Shown here: piece after piece, positions 18,903 to 29,950 of the stretch
Layout: every line of letters starts with the position of its first letter
How positions within the stretch are numbered: the stretch's first letter is position 1
Assembly (NCBI RefSeq): GCF_030717995.2
Contig: NZ_CP157743.1
Coordinates: 3,932,501-3,996,500, forward strand
Source: Methylomarinum sp. Ch1-1
GTDB taxonomy: Bacteria > Pseudomonadota > Gammaproteobacteria > Methylococcales > Methylomonadaceae
DNA length: 64,000 nt
Direction: 5' to 3'
Made by a program: the position numbers and the translations under genes
The notes under the pieces: model-generated
Told to the model about the DNA's origin: nothing
Databases searched by the model: none
The model's input: the letters and a program-made list of their open reading frames with translations, nothing else

Positions 18903-19619
18903 ATGATTTTCCGACAATTTTTTGAACCGGTCACCTCGACCTATACCTATCTGCTAGGCTGCGAATTCAGCCGCAAAGCCATCTTGATCGATACCGTCGC
19001 CAGCGAAGTTGATTTCTATATTCAACAACTAGAACAACTGGATCTGGACTTGGTTTATACGCTGGAAACCCATGTCCATGCCGACCATATTACCGGCGCC
19101 GGACATTTGCGCGACCAGATCGGCAGCAAAAGCATCGTCCACAGGGATGCAGGCGCGATGTGCGCCGACCTGCTGGTCACCGATGGTGTGCAATTGCAGG
19201 TCGGCGATATTGAAATCAAGGCGCTGCACACGCCAGGCCACACCAGTGGCTGCACCAGTTATCTGATTGGCGACCGCGTGTTCACCGGCGACTGTCTGTT
19301 GATCAACGGCTGCGGTCGCACCGATTTTCAACAAGGCGACTCCGGCGTCATGTATGACAGCATCACTCAGAAGCTGTTCACCCTTCCGTCCGATACCTTG
19401 GTTTATCCCGGCCATGATTATAAAGGCCAGACCGTCTCGACGATCAAACAGGAAAAATCACTCAATGCCCGACTCGGCAACGGCAAAACCCGCGAGGAAT
19501 TTGTTCAGATCATGAATGATCTGGACCTGGCCTACCCAAAATTCATCGACGAAGCCTTGCCGGCCAACAAGGCCTGCGGTCAGCCGGAAAATGATCAGGC
19601 CTCAATCGTTCAGGGATAA
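18903..19619 (+). CDS. Persulfide dioxygenase (ETHE1-like MBL-fold)
   Basis: A 238-residue metallo-beta-lactamase-fold protein. It has the metal motif THVHADH (about 56-62), GHTSGC (about 113-118), GDCLLINGCGRTDFQQGDS (about 131-149) and YPGHDY (about 170-175), the set seen in ETHE1/bacterial persulfide dioxygenases, which oxidise glutathione persulfide to sulfite using one Fe(II). It is followed after 9 bp by a TSUP-type exporter, a pairing that fits sulfite production and export. It starts shortly after a good AGGGAG ribosome site. Confidence 0.9.
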   Translation: MIFRQFFEPVTSTYTYLLGCEFSRKAILIDTVASEVDFYIQQLEQLDLDLVYTLETHVHADHITGAGHLRDQIGSKSIVHRDAGAMCADLLVTDGVQLQVGDIEIKALHTPGHTSGCTSYLIGDRVFTGDCLLINGCGRTDFQQGDSGVMYDSITQKLFTLPSDTLVYPGHDYKGQTVSTIKQEKSLNARLGNGKTREEFVQIMNDLDLAYPKFIDEALPANKACGQPENDQASIVQG

Positions 19620-19628
19620 TAGTCCATC

Positions 19629-20504
19629 ATGACCTTATTAATCGCCGCATCCATCGCTATCGGCATCTTATTGAGCCTGCTGGGCGGCGGCGGATCGATT
19701 TTAACGGTGCCGGTATTGGTCTATCTGGCCGACTTATCGGCCAAAAGCGCCATCGTCACGTCACTGATCGTCGTCTGCATCACCAGCGCGATCGCCGTCA
19801 TCCATTATGCCCGAAGCAAGCGGGTATGCTGGAAAACAGGCGCCACCTTCGGCATCGCCGGCATGTTGGGGGCCTTTAGCGGCGGGCGCTTGGCAGCGTA
19901 TATTCCGGGACCCATCTTATTGGTGTTGTTCGCCACCGTGATGCTGCTGGCGTCGTTTGCGATGATACGGAATAAGAAACCTGTGACCGGCGAAAAAAAT
20001 TGCGAAGATGATTTCTGTCCGATGAATTTACCGGTCTCGGCCATCCTGTTTGACGGCGTGTTGGTTGGCTTGGTCACCGGTTTGATTGGCGTCGGCGGCG
20101 GATTCCTACTGGTGCCGGCCTTGGCTTTATTGGCCGGCCTGCCGATACAAGCGGCGATCGGCACCTCCTTGTTCATCATCGTGCTGCAATCGCTGGCGGC
20201 GTTGGCGGGGCATGCCAATCATATGTCGATCAACATCGAGTTGACGCTCTTGGTCACCAGCTGCGCCGTATTCGGCAGCCTGATCGGCGGTCAATTGACG
20301 AAAATCATCGACAGCCAGTATTTGAAACGCGGTTTCGGCGTGTTCGTGTTTTTACTGGGCAGTTTTCTGCTCTATCAAGAAATTTCGGCCGAGTTGATTG
20401 CACAAATCAAACAATTGCTCATTGAACATAAGGAGTTCATCAAAGGCGCGAGCACCATTATCGTGACCCTGATGCTGTACCGCTTATGGTCTAGGTTGCA
20501 CTAA
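19629..20504 (+). CDS. TauE/SafE (TSUP) family anion exporter
   Basis: A 291-residue membrane protein with two homologous halves, each starting with a glycine-rich motif: LLGGGGSILTVPVLVYL near residue 17 and GVGGGFLLVPALALL near 155. About eight helices are predicted. TSUP proteins export sulfite, sulfoacetate or related organosulfur anions. The gene is in an evident operon with the persulfide dioxygenase, so sulfite export is the best inference. Confidence 0.88.
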   Translation: MTLLIAASIAIGILLSLLGGGGSILTVPVLVYLADLSAKSAIVTSLIVVCITSAIAVIHYARSKRVCWKTGATFGIAGMLGAFSGGRLAAYIPGPILLVLFATVMLLASFAMIRNKKPVTGEKNCEDDFCPMNLPVSAILFDGVLVGLVTGLIGVGGGFLLVPALALLAGLPIQAAIGTSLFIIVLQSLAALAGHANHMSINIELTLLVTSCAVFGSLIGGQLTKIIDSQYLKRGFGVFVFLLGSFLLYQEISAELIAQIKQLLIEHKEFIKGASTIIVTLMLYRLWSRLH

Positions 20505-20567
20505 GCTAAAAAAACCTGAGTTCAGGTTAAAATTTGCATCGGATCTGTTCTGCAATATCATCTTGGT

Positions 20568-22616
20568 GATCGGGTCAGAGGGAGCCGCAGCTCCCGTCTG
20601 CCCACAGAACCGTGCGTACGGGTCCGTACACGGCTCCTCACGTAAGACGAATCCATTGAGATACCTCAAACCAATGCGCTAACTGTCGGTCGGATCGTAT
20701 TTCCTGTCCCATCAGGTTGATAAACCAACTGTTCGGATAGGCTCTCGTCACCGCTCGGGTTGCGGAAAGCGCCCACCGTTTCTTGTTGGAAAAGACCGTC
20801 TGGGCGGCTTGCTTTCGCGGTACGCCCCGTTTGACCAGGTTTCGATACAGATGCTGTTTCCGCTTCTGCTGACTCACCAGCCTCGCTCGTAATCGTCGCC
20901 GGATATGGGCTTCGATTTTCCTCAGCTGGGACGGGTATTGGGTCAAGCTGTAGTAGTTGGCCCAGCCCACGTACCACTGATTAAGGTCGGCCAGGGTGTG
21001 ATTCAGCGTCTGATGGGTGCCTCGCGGCGTTAAGGCTTTGACTTTACTCATGGCCGTTTGCAGGGCTTTGTGCGCAATCGCTACTGTCCTGTCGACCACG
21101 GTAAAGCCTAAGAACTTTACCGCATCGGATTTAGCCACTTGGCTTTTCTCCCGGTTCACCTTCAGTTTCAGCTTGTTTTCGATGAATTGGCTGACTTTCT
21201 CCATCACTCGCTCCGCCGCCTTTTGCGACCCAACGAAAATGTTGCAGTCATCGGCAAACCGACAAAATTCCAGTCCGCGCTTTTCCAATTCCTGATCCAG
21301 TTCGTCCAGAACAATGTTGCTCAGCAAGGGCTTAACGGTCCGCCCTGCATCGCACCTTCCTTGTTGGGGTTGACGACGCCGTTGATCATCACGCCACTGC
21401 GCAGCATCATGCCGATCAAGCGCAAGATGCGTTTGTCGGCGATCCGTTGCCCCATCCGGCCAATCAGCCGGTCGTGGTGAATACGATCGAAGAACTTCGA
21501 TAAGTCGATGTCCACCACATAGGGTTTACCGCTTTCCACGATCCGTTGCGCCGCTTGCACCGCTTGGTGTTGACTCCGTCCCGGACGAAAGCCATAGCTG
21601 TGCCCTGAAAAATGCGGATCAAAGATCGGTTCCAGCAACAATTTCAGGGTCGTCTGTACCACACGATCCCGCACCGTCGGTATGCCGAGCAGACGTACGC
21701 CCTTGCCGCCAGGCTTAGGTATTTCCACTCGGCGAACCGGCGAGGGTTGGTAAGTCCAATCCTGCAATTCCTGTTGCAGACGACTTAGCTCTTCGTCTAA
21801 ACGGGCTTCAAAGTCGGCTATCGTGACCCCGTCAATGCCGGGTTTGCCTTTGTTCTTCTTCACCTGTTCAAATCCCGCACTCAAATACAACGTTGAGCAC
21901 AGTTGGTCAAAGAGTCTTGGTTCCTCAATCAATCGGTCATGTTCGTTCATTTCACTTTTTCTCTCTCTTGCAATGGCCTTTCTTCAATCTCGCGCAATCG
22001 ATTCGTTCACTGTTTACGACGCGAATAGTCGATTGCTCCTGTCAGGCTGATCTCAGACCCTCAGTTTATAATCAACGGCCATGGCCGCTTACGTGTTCCA
22101 CCCTTCACCTCCAACTTCCTGTCACTGGTTCGATGTTTTTCCCTCAGCTATGTCACCATAACCTCATCGGCATCGAACTTTACGATTACTACGGCTTCAT
22201 CTGCAGACCCTCGGTTCATCACGTCAGCATTACTGCTGCGCTTAGGGCTTAAGGTGTCGCAGTTACACCGACCCGAAGCCGACGGCCCTTCACTGGGTAA
22301 GATAGTCAACTTTATCTCGGTCCACCTACCTTCAATACAACAGCAAGTTACGGTGAGAATATCGGACTTCGGTGGACGCGGGCACCTCATCCTCTTGCTG
22401 CCGCCTTACGAAGGTTCACTCTCGTTTAGGTGACCGATTCGGCTAGAGCTTCTTTCAGATTCCGCATTGGCTCTCGGTAACCGTGCTTCCCTGTTGGGTA
22501 GCTACCGGGAGTTTCTTTGGACACCCTTGCTTTCGCCTACTTCTTCCCTTCTCACAGGGCAAAGGCTGGACTTTCACCAGCTAGCTGACTACCATGCCAG
22601 TCACACCGCTTCACTT
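20568..22616 (-). mobile_element. Group II intron
   Basis: A ribozyme-type intron on the minus strand. The 5' end is placed at GTGTG (22612-22616), matching the GUGYG consensus, followed by about 660 bp of structured RNA before the maturase gene. Downstream of the maturase is a clear domain V (GAGCCGTGTACGG...CGTACGCACGGTTC, about 20604-20635) and then a domain VI-like hairpin. The 3' boundary is placed near 20568 but is uncertain. The intron lies after the TSUP gene in non-coding DNA, not inside a recognisable host gene. Confidence 0.85.
20638..21950 (-). pseudogene. ltrA: Group II intron reverse transcriptase/maturase, frameshifted
   Basis: Two abutting frames together form one RT of about 437 residues. 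The N-terminal part (21950 to 21321) has RT blocks 0-4, including KPGIDGVTI, YGFRPGRSQHQAV and VVDIDLSKFFDRIHHD, and breaks after MQGGPLSP. The C-terminal part (21327 to 20638) continues LLSNIVLDELDQEL and has the intact catalytic CRFADDCNIF. The break is explained by one missing base in a short C run near 21330. The X/maturase region is present (NQWYVGWANYYSLT); no HNH endonuclease domain is seen. Activity requires the frame to be restored. Confidence 0.85.
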
Positions 22617-22700
22617 CGTTCAGCGGCACTCTACGGCGTAAACCTTATTATTCTCAATGAATAGAGCGTAATTATTTATTGCACCTTATCCGCTTCAACA

Positions 22701-25460
22701 TTATGTTTTGCTATAGACCGCGACCTGTCCGCGCCCTTGTTTTTTCACTTGATAACAGGCCTGATCCGCTTCCTCGATCACCGTGGAGAAATCGGTTGAG
22801 TCGGCGTTGATTTTCGCCATGCCAATGCTAACGCCTATCTTGAAACAATGATCTTGCCAGTAGAAATTATACTGTTTGATCTCTTCGCAGATCGCCGCAC
22901 CAATATCTCTCGCCTGCGACAAACAACAATGCTCCAAAATGATGGCGAATTCGTCGCCACCGAGACGGGCCAAGGTATCGCGCTGTCGCAGTTGTTTCGC
23001 TAACAATTCACTGACGCCGCGCAACAAATCATCCCCGGCAAGATGTCCGCAGCTGTCATTAACGGCCTTGAAATGATCCAGATCCAGAAAACAAAACACA
23101 TGCTCGGACCGATCCTGTCTACTGCCAGCAATGATTCTTTCCAGACGTTGTTCACAAGCCCTGCGGTTGAGCAAACCGGTCAGATCATCATGACTGGCCT
23201 GATAGGAGATGATTTCGGCTTTTTTTCGCACTTCAGTGACGTCTTCCATCAGCGCAATGAAATGAGTGACCTTGCCTTGTTCATTTTTAACCGGTGAAAT
23301 CAATTGCTTTGCCCAATAAAGCTCCCCATTTTTCCTTTGATTCAGCAATTCTCCTTGCCAGTGTTCGCCTTTTGCCAAAGTCTGCCATATTTGCTGATAG
23401 ATAGTTTCCGGCGTTCTTCCAGACTTTAAAATGCGCGGCGACCGTTTAATGACATCCTCCAGTGTATAGCCATTAATTTCCACGAACTTGTCGTTGACAT
23501 ACTCTATCCGGCCTTGGGTGTCGGTCATCATGACCGCGCTAGGGCTATGCTGAACGGCCCAAGACAGCTTCTTCAATTCATCAACATACTGCTTCTGGCA
23601 ACTGATATCCTGGAAGGATGCGACGGCGCCGATTATGCCTTCATGCTCATCCCTTAACGGCAGGCTGTTAACGGACAACGTCCTGTTGGATTCGGCATTT
23701 TTCATGATCATTTCAAAGGCATGGACTTCCTTCCCGGCCAAAGCCAGGTTAAGAGGATTATTCTGCGGCGTTAATTGGGTTTGACCATCCATTTCAAACA
23801 GCTGATAGCGTTCTAGCCACTTCCTAGGCGATAAATTGCCTAATTCCAGGCCATACTGTTGCTGCGCAGTCCGATTCAACATCGTCAGCCTGCCCTTGCT
23901 ATCGCAGGAAATGATGCCTTCCCTGACATTATTCAATATTGAATCCAGGAGGCGATGCTGTTTGTTTAACTGACGGGTTTTTTCCTCCACTAGCTTTTGT
24001 GTTTGCAAGGTCTGGCCGGTGACAGACAGCAGAATAAACCCCAACATGCTGATGATGCAAAATCCGGCGATAAAAATCCACCAGTAGGACAGAGTCGTAT
24101 GCGTATTGATGAATACTTCGCTAGGTTTATAGTTAAAAAGCCAGCGCCTAGAGAGGATATCGATTTCCTTATCTATCTCAAAGCCATAATCGGTCAGATC
24201 GGCGCTTATTGCTTGCCGCCGGGAGTGACTTTCGATGATGTTCAGCTCGATATGCTGCCGCTTGGCGAAGTCAATGGTTTGTTCCTTCAGCCCCCGATAA
24301 TCGAAAAACAGACTGAGATAACCCGATAAAGCGCGTGATTCATGCTGGTCACGATAGACAGGCATCAACAATGCCGCCAGTGACTGCGGCCCTGCAATCG
24401 AATCAACGACGGTCGGCCCGATTAATTCCAACTGACCGCTGTCCCTGATCCGCTGCAAGACATCCGGCCAATTCATTCCATTCGCTGGCTTAAATTGTTG
24501 TAATTGCAACTGAGGAAGATGAGGCTCGATATAAGCAATGCTGAGCTCGCCGGTCAACAGCAGCGGGCCGAATTCGCTCGCCGGCGCCCATGCTAATGCC
24601 TTGATATAGTTATGTTCCTTCAACGCCGCTTGGCTGACAATTTTGAATTCTCTGGCCGATAGCGCCGACATGGCAGTAATGAAGGTTCGGATATTTTCTT
24701 CCTGCTGGACCAACGCCAGTCCATCCTTAACGACCTGGCGATGAAAATTATCCACCTTCCCCGCAAATATCCGCCTCAACCTGTCTTGCTCATCCGTTTT
24801 TAAAACATTAAATGCCCAAACACCATTAATGCAAAGAAATAACAGTGGGAAGGCGACCGGTATGATACGGGGACGCCAAATAGAACGCGGCTGGGCGATA
24901 AAAATTAGCACCAAGGGCGCAAATAAAATCACACCGACGCTGCTGCCCAGCCACCAGGTAAAAAAACTGGCCATGATATCCCCGCGATTAATGATGCCTA
25001 ACCATAATTCGCTGCCGATCGCTATGAGCGCCGATAACAATTGGCTTAAGGGGCCGCCTAAGCAAAAAAACGCAAAGATGGAACGGTTATCCAACAGAGG
25101 ATTTTTCGGCTTGAGACAGCGATTGATCATGAAAGCCCCCAAGGCCGCCGACAAACAGGCTTGAAAGCCAACCATCAGTGAGAACATTCGAGGACTAAAC
25201 TCGCCAAAGCCAAAGATCTCGATCGCTATGATCAAATCGCCGATAAACACAGCCGGAAGCAGCCGATAACCACGCACCCATACCGCCGCCAGCGCAATAC
25301 CAGCCGGCGGCCAGATAACCGCGGCATTACTGGGAGGCGTTGCCAAAAAATGCATCGACAAGTGTCCAGCCAAATAATATATCGATATTAATAAGAAATT
25401 ATCGCCGATAATCCGTAATAGTTGTCTTTGGCGCATAGCAAATTCAATCCGAAGTATCAA
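22701..25460 (-). CDS. MASE1-CHASE-PAS-PAS-GGDEF diguanylate cyclase
   Basis: A 919-residue membrane sensor. Residues about 15-220 form a MASE1-like bundle of helices (AVIWPPAGIALAAVWVRG is typical). A periplasmic CHASE-like segment (about 235-455) follows, then another membrane helix (about 460-485), a short coiled coil, and two PAS domains (about 500-630 and 635-755; VQHSPSAVMMTDTQGRIEYV). The C-terminal GGDEF domain has ASHDDLTGLLNRRA, FLDLDHFKAVND and the intact active-site motif LGGDEF, so c-di-GMP synthesis is expected. No EAL domain. ATG 25460 is used; an ATG 8 codons later is an alternative. Confidence 0.9.
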   Translation of the reverse strand: MILRIEFAMRQRQLLRIIGDNFLLISIYYLAGHLSMHFLATPPSNAAVIWPPAGIALAAVWVRGYRLLPAVFIGDLIIAIEIFGFGEFSPRMFSLMVGFQACLSAALGAFMINRCLKPKNPLLDNRSIFAFFCLGGPLSQLLSALIAIGSELWLGIINRGDIMASFFTWWLGSSVGVILFAPLVLIFIAQPRSIWRPRIIPVAFPLLFLCINGVWAFNVLKTDEQDRLRRIFAGKVDNFHRQVVKDGLALVQQEENIRTFITAMSALSAREFKIVSQAALKEHNYIKALAWAPASEFGPLLLTGELSIAYIEPHLPQLQLQQFKPANGMNWPDVLQRIRDSGQLELIGPTVVDSIAGPQSLAALLMPVYRDQHESRALSGYLSLFFDYRGLKEQTIDFAKRQHIELNIIESHSRRQAISADLTDYGFEIDKEIDILSRRWLFNYKPSEVFINTHTTLSYWWIFIAGFCIISMLGFILLSVTGQTLQTQKLVEEKTRQLNKQHRLLDSILNNVREGIISCDSKGRLTMLNRTAQQQYGLELGNLSPRKWLERYQLFEMDGQTQLTPQNNPLNLALAGKEVHAFEMIMKNAESNRTLSVNSLPLRDEHEGIIGAVASFQDISCQKQYVDELKKLSWAVQHSPSAVMMTDTQGRIEYVNDKFVEINGYTLEDVIKRSPRILKSGRTPETIYQQIWQTLAKGEHWQGELLNQRKNGELYWAKQLISPVKNEQGKVTHFIALMEDVTEVRKKAEIISYQASHDDLTGLLNRRACEQRLERIIAGSRQDRSEHVFCFLDLDHFKAVNDSCGHLAGDDLLRGVSELLAKQLRQRDTLARLGGDEFAIILEHCCLSQARDIGAAICEEIKQYNFYWQDHCFKIGVSIGMAKINADSTDFSTVIEEADQACYQVKKQGRGQVAVYSKT

Positions 25461-25877
25461 CTTAGGCGCGAATACGGCCGCACACTAAGCTAAATCGCTA
25501 ACTTTTTGACTCAGTCACTCAAGCGGAATGCGTAAATATCACCGGCGCCTACTGGCTCAATGCTTTGTCGTGATTAGGAGAATGCTGATCAATTAGATTA
25601 CTGTACCCGTTAAATGTGGAATCCTTAATTTATGCGACCTCGAGTAAATGCTCATAATTCGCATGAAATGAGATTATTCACACAAAAAAATTTTCAATAA
25701 CTAACGATGACCCAGCCATTTGAAAAGTATGATCAGCGTCAATCATATCAGCAATTGATCTTACCGGTTGAAAGAAAATGGATGCTCCTACTCATCATAT
25801 CCTTCGATTGATAGATCGCTCTGACAAAATGGCCTCTGACGGATTTAAAACTAGCAAATTGCTAGAATAAAAACAAT
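25461..25877. other. Non-coding spacer between two minus-strand units
   Basis: AT-rich stretch before the amt terminator. No frame with family resemblance, no repeat shared with the rest of the window. It should hold the promoter of the GGDEF gene, which was not pinpointed. Confidence 0.4.
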
Positions 25878-25907
25878 AAAACGCCGCCTCAAAAAAGACG
25901 GCGTTTA
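25878..25907 (-). terminator. Terminator after the first amt gene
   Basis: AAACGCCG / CGGCGTTT inverted repeat around a 12-base loop, with A/T-rich flanks on both sides, 24 bp after the stop of the ammonium transporter gene. Confidence 0.75.
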
Positions 25908-25930
25908 GCAAAATTTTGCTCTACATCACA

Positions 25931-27223
25931 TTAATAAAGATTATGGTAGCCGGTTTCTTCGTGTAGAACGATATCCAGACCTTGCAGCTCTTCATCGGCG
26001 TCGACTCTTAAACCGATCAAGCTATCGATTAGTTTTAGAATCACAAAACTGAACACGGCGCTCCATAACGCCGTCACCAGCACGCCCAAAGCCTGAATGC
26101 TGACCTGGTCGGCGATGCTGACGCCGTGCAGTCCAAGACCGCCAAGGCTTTCCGCGGCAAACACGCCGGTCAAAACAGAGCCGATAATGCCGCCGACGCC
26201 ATGAACGGGAAAGACGTCCAGCGAATCATCGATCTTCAGCACCCGTTTAAAATATTGGGTCGCAGAAAAACACACCGCGCCCGCGGTGATGCCGATAAAT
26301 ATCGCCCCGGCCGGCCCGACAAAACCGGAGGCCGGAGTAATCGTGCCCAGTCCGGCCACCATGCCGGTAACGATACCCAACACGCTTGGTTTGCCGAAAC
26401 GCATCCATTCCATCGTCATCCAGGTCAACGACCCAGCCGCCGCCGCAACATGAGTTACCAAAATAGCCATGCCGGCAGAACCATCGGCAGTCAAGGCGCT
26501 GCCGCCGTTAAAACCGAACCAGCCGACCCATAACATGCCGGCGCCGGTGACTACCATCGTCATATTGTGCGGCGGCATCGGCGTAGTCGGAAAGCCCTTA
26601 CGATTACCCAGAAGCAATGCCGAAACCAAGGCGGCGACCCCGGCATTGACATGAATCACGATGCCGCCGGCAAAATCCTTGACGCCTAAATCGGCCAGCC
26701 AGCCTCCTCCCCATATCCAGTGACAAACCGGCATATAAACGACAACCAACCATAAGGCGCTGAACCAAAGCATCGCCGAAAACTTCATCCTTTCGGCAAA
26801 ACCGCCGACGATTAGGGCTGGGGTAATAATCGCGAAGGTCATCTGGAACATGAAAAATACGGTTTCCGGGATATCGCCGCTTAATGATTCCGTCCGTAAG
26901 TCAGGCATGAAAACCTTAGCGGAACCGCCGATGAATTTCTGCCATTCGCCGCCATCGGCAAATATGAAACTATAGACGCCGGCCAGCCATAACAGCGATA
27001 CCAGACAGGTAATCGCAAAACACTGCATCAGCACCGATAAAACGTTTTTACCTCTGACGAGGCCGCCGTAGAACAGGGATAAGCCCGGTAGGGTCATGAA
27101 CAGCACCAAGGCCGTCGAGGTTAATATCCAAGCCGTATTGGCCTGATTTAATTGATCGGCTAACGCCAATTCTGGCAGCGCTAACATCGCCACAAGCATC
27201 AAGTTTTTTGTTGTTGAGTTCAT
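25931..27223 (-). CDS. amtB: Ammonium transporter Amt (copy 1)
   Basis: A 430-residue inner-membrane channel with a cleaved-type signal (ALPELALA near residue 22) and eleven helices. The pore histidines lie in GGIVIHVNAGVAALV and FPVHGVGGIIG, and the phenylalanine gate region (MFQMTFAIITPALIVGGFAERM) is present. It conducts ammonium and is blocked by unmodified PII protein. It follows its own glnK copy with a terminator hairpin in between. It differs clearly from the second Amt, so the pair is paralogous and not a recent duplication. Confidence 0.95.
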   Translation of the reverse strand: MNSTTKNLMLVAMLALPELALADQLNQANTAWILTSTALVLFMTLPGLSLFYGGLVRGKNVLSVLMQCFAITCLVSLLWLAGVYSFIFADGGEWQKFIGGSAKVFMPDLRTESLSGDIPETVFFMFQMTFAIITPALIVGGFAERMKFSAMLWFSALWLVVVYMPVCHWIWGGGWLADLGVKDFAGGIVIHVNAGVAALVSALLLGNRKGFPTTPMPPHNMTMVVTGAGMLWVGWFGFNGGSALTADGSAGMAILVTHVAAAAGSLTWMTMEWMRFGKPSVLGIVTGMVAGLGTITPASGFVGPAGAIFIGITAGAVCFSATQYFKRVLKIDDSLDVFPVHGVGGIIGSVLTGVFAAESLGGLGLHGVSIADQVSIQALGVLVTALWSAVFSFVILKLIDSLIGLRVDADEELQGLDIVLHEETGYHNLY

Positions 27224-27280
27224 TATTTATTACCACAGTATTATTGATCTGCCTTCTAAATAACGATGACCTGATGCAAC

Positions 27281-27323
27281 AAAATCGCCCCTATCCATGC
27301 CAAGCACAGACAGGGGCGATTTT
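27281..27323 (-). terminator. Hairpin between glnK and amt (copy 1)
   Basis: AAAATCGCCCCT / AGGGGCGATTTT, a 12-bp stem in the glnK-amt gap. It may cause partial termination and so set the glnK:amt ratio; that is inference. Confidence 0.75.
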
Positions 27324-27356
27324 ATGCGACTGAGTTATCTTTATCCGGGCAGACTG

Positions 27357-27767
<411 letters not shown>

Positions 27768-27810
27768 TTACGCCGCGAAAATCTCCCCGACCAAGTCCTT
27801 TTCAAGCACG

Positions 27811-27838
27811 AAAACGGGCGCCTAGGCGCCCGTTAATT
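27811..27838 (-). terminator. Terminator after the second amt gene
   Basis: AACGGGCGCC / GGCGCCCGTT 10-bp perfect stem at 27813-27834 in the gap before glnK copy 1, flanked by A and T runs. It separates the two glnK-amt pairs into distinct transcripts or attenuates read-through. Confidence 0.8.
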
Positions 27839-27852
27839 TCGGCGAACAAGCG

Positions 27853-29115
27853 CTAGCCTTTGCTGGTGTCGGTAAACTCCGGATAAGCCTCCATGCCACA
27901 CTCGGAATAATCGACGCCATGATATTCATCCTCTTCGCTGACGCGGAGTCCCATCACCGCCTTAATCACAAACCAAGTCAGCAGACTGGTGACAAAGACA
28001 AAACCCAATATGGTCACAATGCCTAGCAATTGAGACGACAGCTTCGCCTCAGGATTGGAAATACACACGGCCAGCAATCCCCAGGTGCCAACCACGCCAT
28101 GCACCGAAATCGCACCGACCGGATCGTCGATTTTCAGCTTATCCATGCCGATGATCGAAAATACCACCAGAATGCCGCCTATGCCGCCTATGATCGTCGC
28201 CACCAATGGTGTCGGCGTTAACGGCTCCGCTGTGATCGCAACAAGGCCCGCCAAAGCGCCGTTCAAAACCATCGACAAATCAGCCTTGCCGAACAAGAAA
28301 TGGGAGGTCAGTAAGGCCGCGACAACGCCGCCGGCCGCTGCGGCATTGGTGTTGACAAAAACCAGCGCCACCGCATTCGCTTCACCGACATCGGATATCT
28401 TCAATTCGGAGCCGCCGTTAAAACCGAACCAGCCCATCCATAGAATAAATGTTCCCAAGGTCGCCAAAGGCAAGTTGCAGCCAGGAATCGGTTGTACTTC
28501 GCCATTAGGTCCATATTTGCCTTTCCGTGCGCCCAGCAATAAAACCCCTGTCAACGCCGCCGTCGCGCCACACATATGCACGACACCGGAACCGGCAAAA
28601 TCCAGAAAACCTTTTTCATCCAGAAAACCACCGCCCCATTTCCAAAAACCTTGCATGGGATAGATAAAGCCGGTCATCACCACGGCAAATATCAAAAACG
28701 ACCATAATTTCATTCTTTCCGCGACAGCGCCGGAAACAATCGACATCGCGGTCGCGACAAACACCACCTGAAAAAAGAAATCCGACATGCCCGAATAATA
28801 GGTTTCGCCCTTGCTGGCCAGCACCTCTTCCAGAGAATTATCGCCACCGATTAAGAAACCGATCCCCGGCCAAACGCTGTTTACCGCCTCATCCGGATAC
28901 ATGATGTTGTAACCGCAAAGCATATACATGATGCAGGCAATCGCAAACAAGGCGACATTCTTGGTTAAAATTTCGGTCGTATTCTTCGCCCTCACCAGGC
29001 CGGCTTCCAACATGGCAAATCCGGCCGCCATCCACATCACCAAGGCGCCGCTGATCAAAAAATAAAAAGTGTCCAGCGCATAACTCAATTCTACGATTTT
29101 GTTTAAGTTTTCCAC
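27853..29115 (-). CDS. Ammonium transporter Amt (copy 2)
   Basis: A 420-residue Amt/Rh-type channel without a signal peptide. Pore histidines lie in GSGVVHMCGATAALTG and ISVHGVVGTWG. The long C-terminal tail (SEEDEYHGVDYSECGMEAYPE) is the PII-interacting region. It belongs to the Amt branch with the MWMAAGFAMLEAGLVRAKN opening, different from copy 1. It lies 20 bp after glnK copy 2 and shares its sigma-54 promoter. Confidence 0.95.
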   Translation of the reverse strand: MENLNKIVELSYALDTFYFLISGALVMWMAAGFAMLEAGLVRAKNTTEILTKNVALFAIACIMYMLCGYNIMYPDEAVNSVWPGIGFLIGGDNSLEEVLASKGETYYSGMSDFFFQVVFVATAMSIVSGAVAERMKLWSFLIFAVVMTGFIYPMQGFWKWGGGFLDEKGFLDFAGSGVVHMCGATAALTGVLLLGARKGKYGPNGEVQPIPGCNLPLATLGTFILWMGWFGFNGGSELKISDVGEANAVALVFVNTNAAAAGGVVAALLTSHFLFGKADLSMVLNGALAGLVAITAEPLTPTPLVATIIGGIGGILVVFSIIGMDKLKIDDPVGAISVHGVVGTWGLLAVCISNPEAKLSSQLLGIVTILGFVFVTSLLTWFVIKAVMGLRVSEEDEYHGVDYSECGMEAYPEFTDTSKG

Positions 29116-29135
29116 TTGTATCTCCTGTAATTGTT

Positions 29136-29477
<342 letters not shown>

Positions 29478-29526
29478 TCAACACCTATCTCTGGTTCACA
29501 ATTAAGTTGTCACTCGAATACCCCAT

Positions 29527-29544
29527 ATGCACTATGCATGCCAA
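29527..29544 (-). promoter_or_regulatory. Sigma-54 promoter of glnK-amt (copy 2)
   Basis: Minus strand reads TTGGCATGCATAGTGCAT: the invariant GG and GC dinucleotides are separated by 10 bp, and most flanking positions fit the sigma-54 consensus. The GC lies 55 bp from the glnK start, leaving a leader of about 40 nt. Confidence 0.75.
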
Positions 29545-29739
29545 AGCGAAAAAACGCGGTTTTATTTTGTAAAGCAAGATCGTTTTAACTGGAGGAAACG
29601 CAGAATAGACACACCTCTGGATCTCTCTGTGATTGCCGTTGGCAAAGCGGTAGCCAACGGCTTACAAAACGAATGACTTGCTGTCACCGACTGTGACAGT
29701 AACGACTTAATCGATTCTTCCCTAAAAAGCTCACTCGGC

Positions 29740-29756
29740 CGCACAATTGTGGTGCA
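29740..29756. promoter_or_regulatory. NtrC binding site
   Basis: CGCACAATTGTGGTGCA matches the palindrome TGCACCA-N3-TGGTGCA at 12 of 14 defined positions. A further half-site (TGCACCATTGC) lies at about 29770. The position, about 200 bp upstream of the glnK sigma-54 promoter, suits an enhancer. Confidence 0.65.
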
Positions 29757-29950
29757 ATAAAACCCGCATTGCACCATTGCATAGCGACAGGAACGCCCAT
29801 ATCAAATCCCAACACACCGTTGCACATACGCAACAATGTTACCCTGTGGCATGTCACTCCCCCGCCGACAGATTGCACACCACGAATCATTCGAGCAAAT
29901 TCCAAGCGAGTACTCAGTCACTTTATATATGACGGGTACTCGGCAGGCGC

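Noticed and set aside
20511-20526. AACCTGAGTTCAGGTT as terminator of the TSUP gene
   Set aside because: The stem is only seven base pairs with no T run; similar short motifs recur elsewhere as part of repeats.
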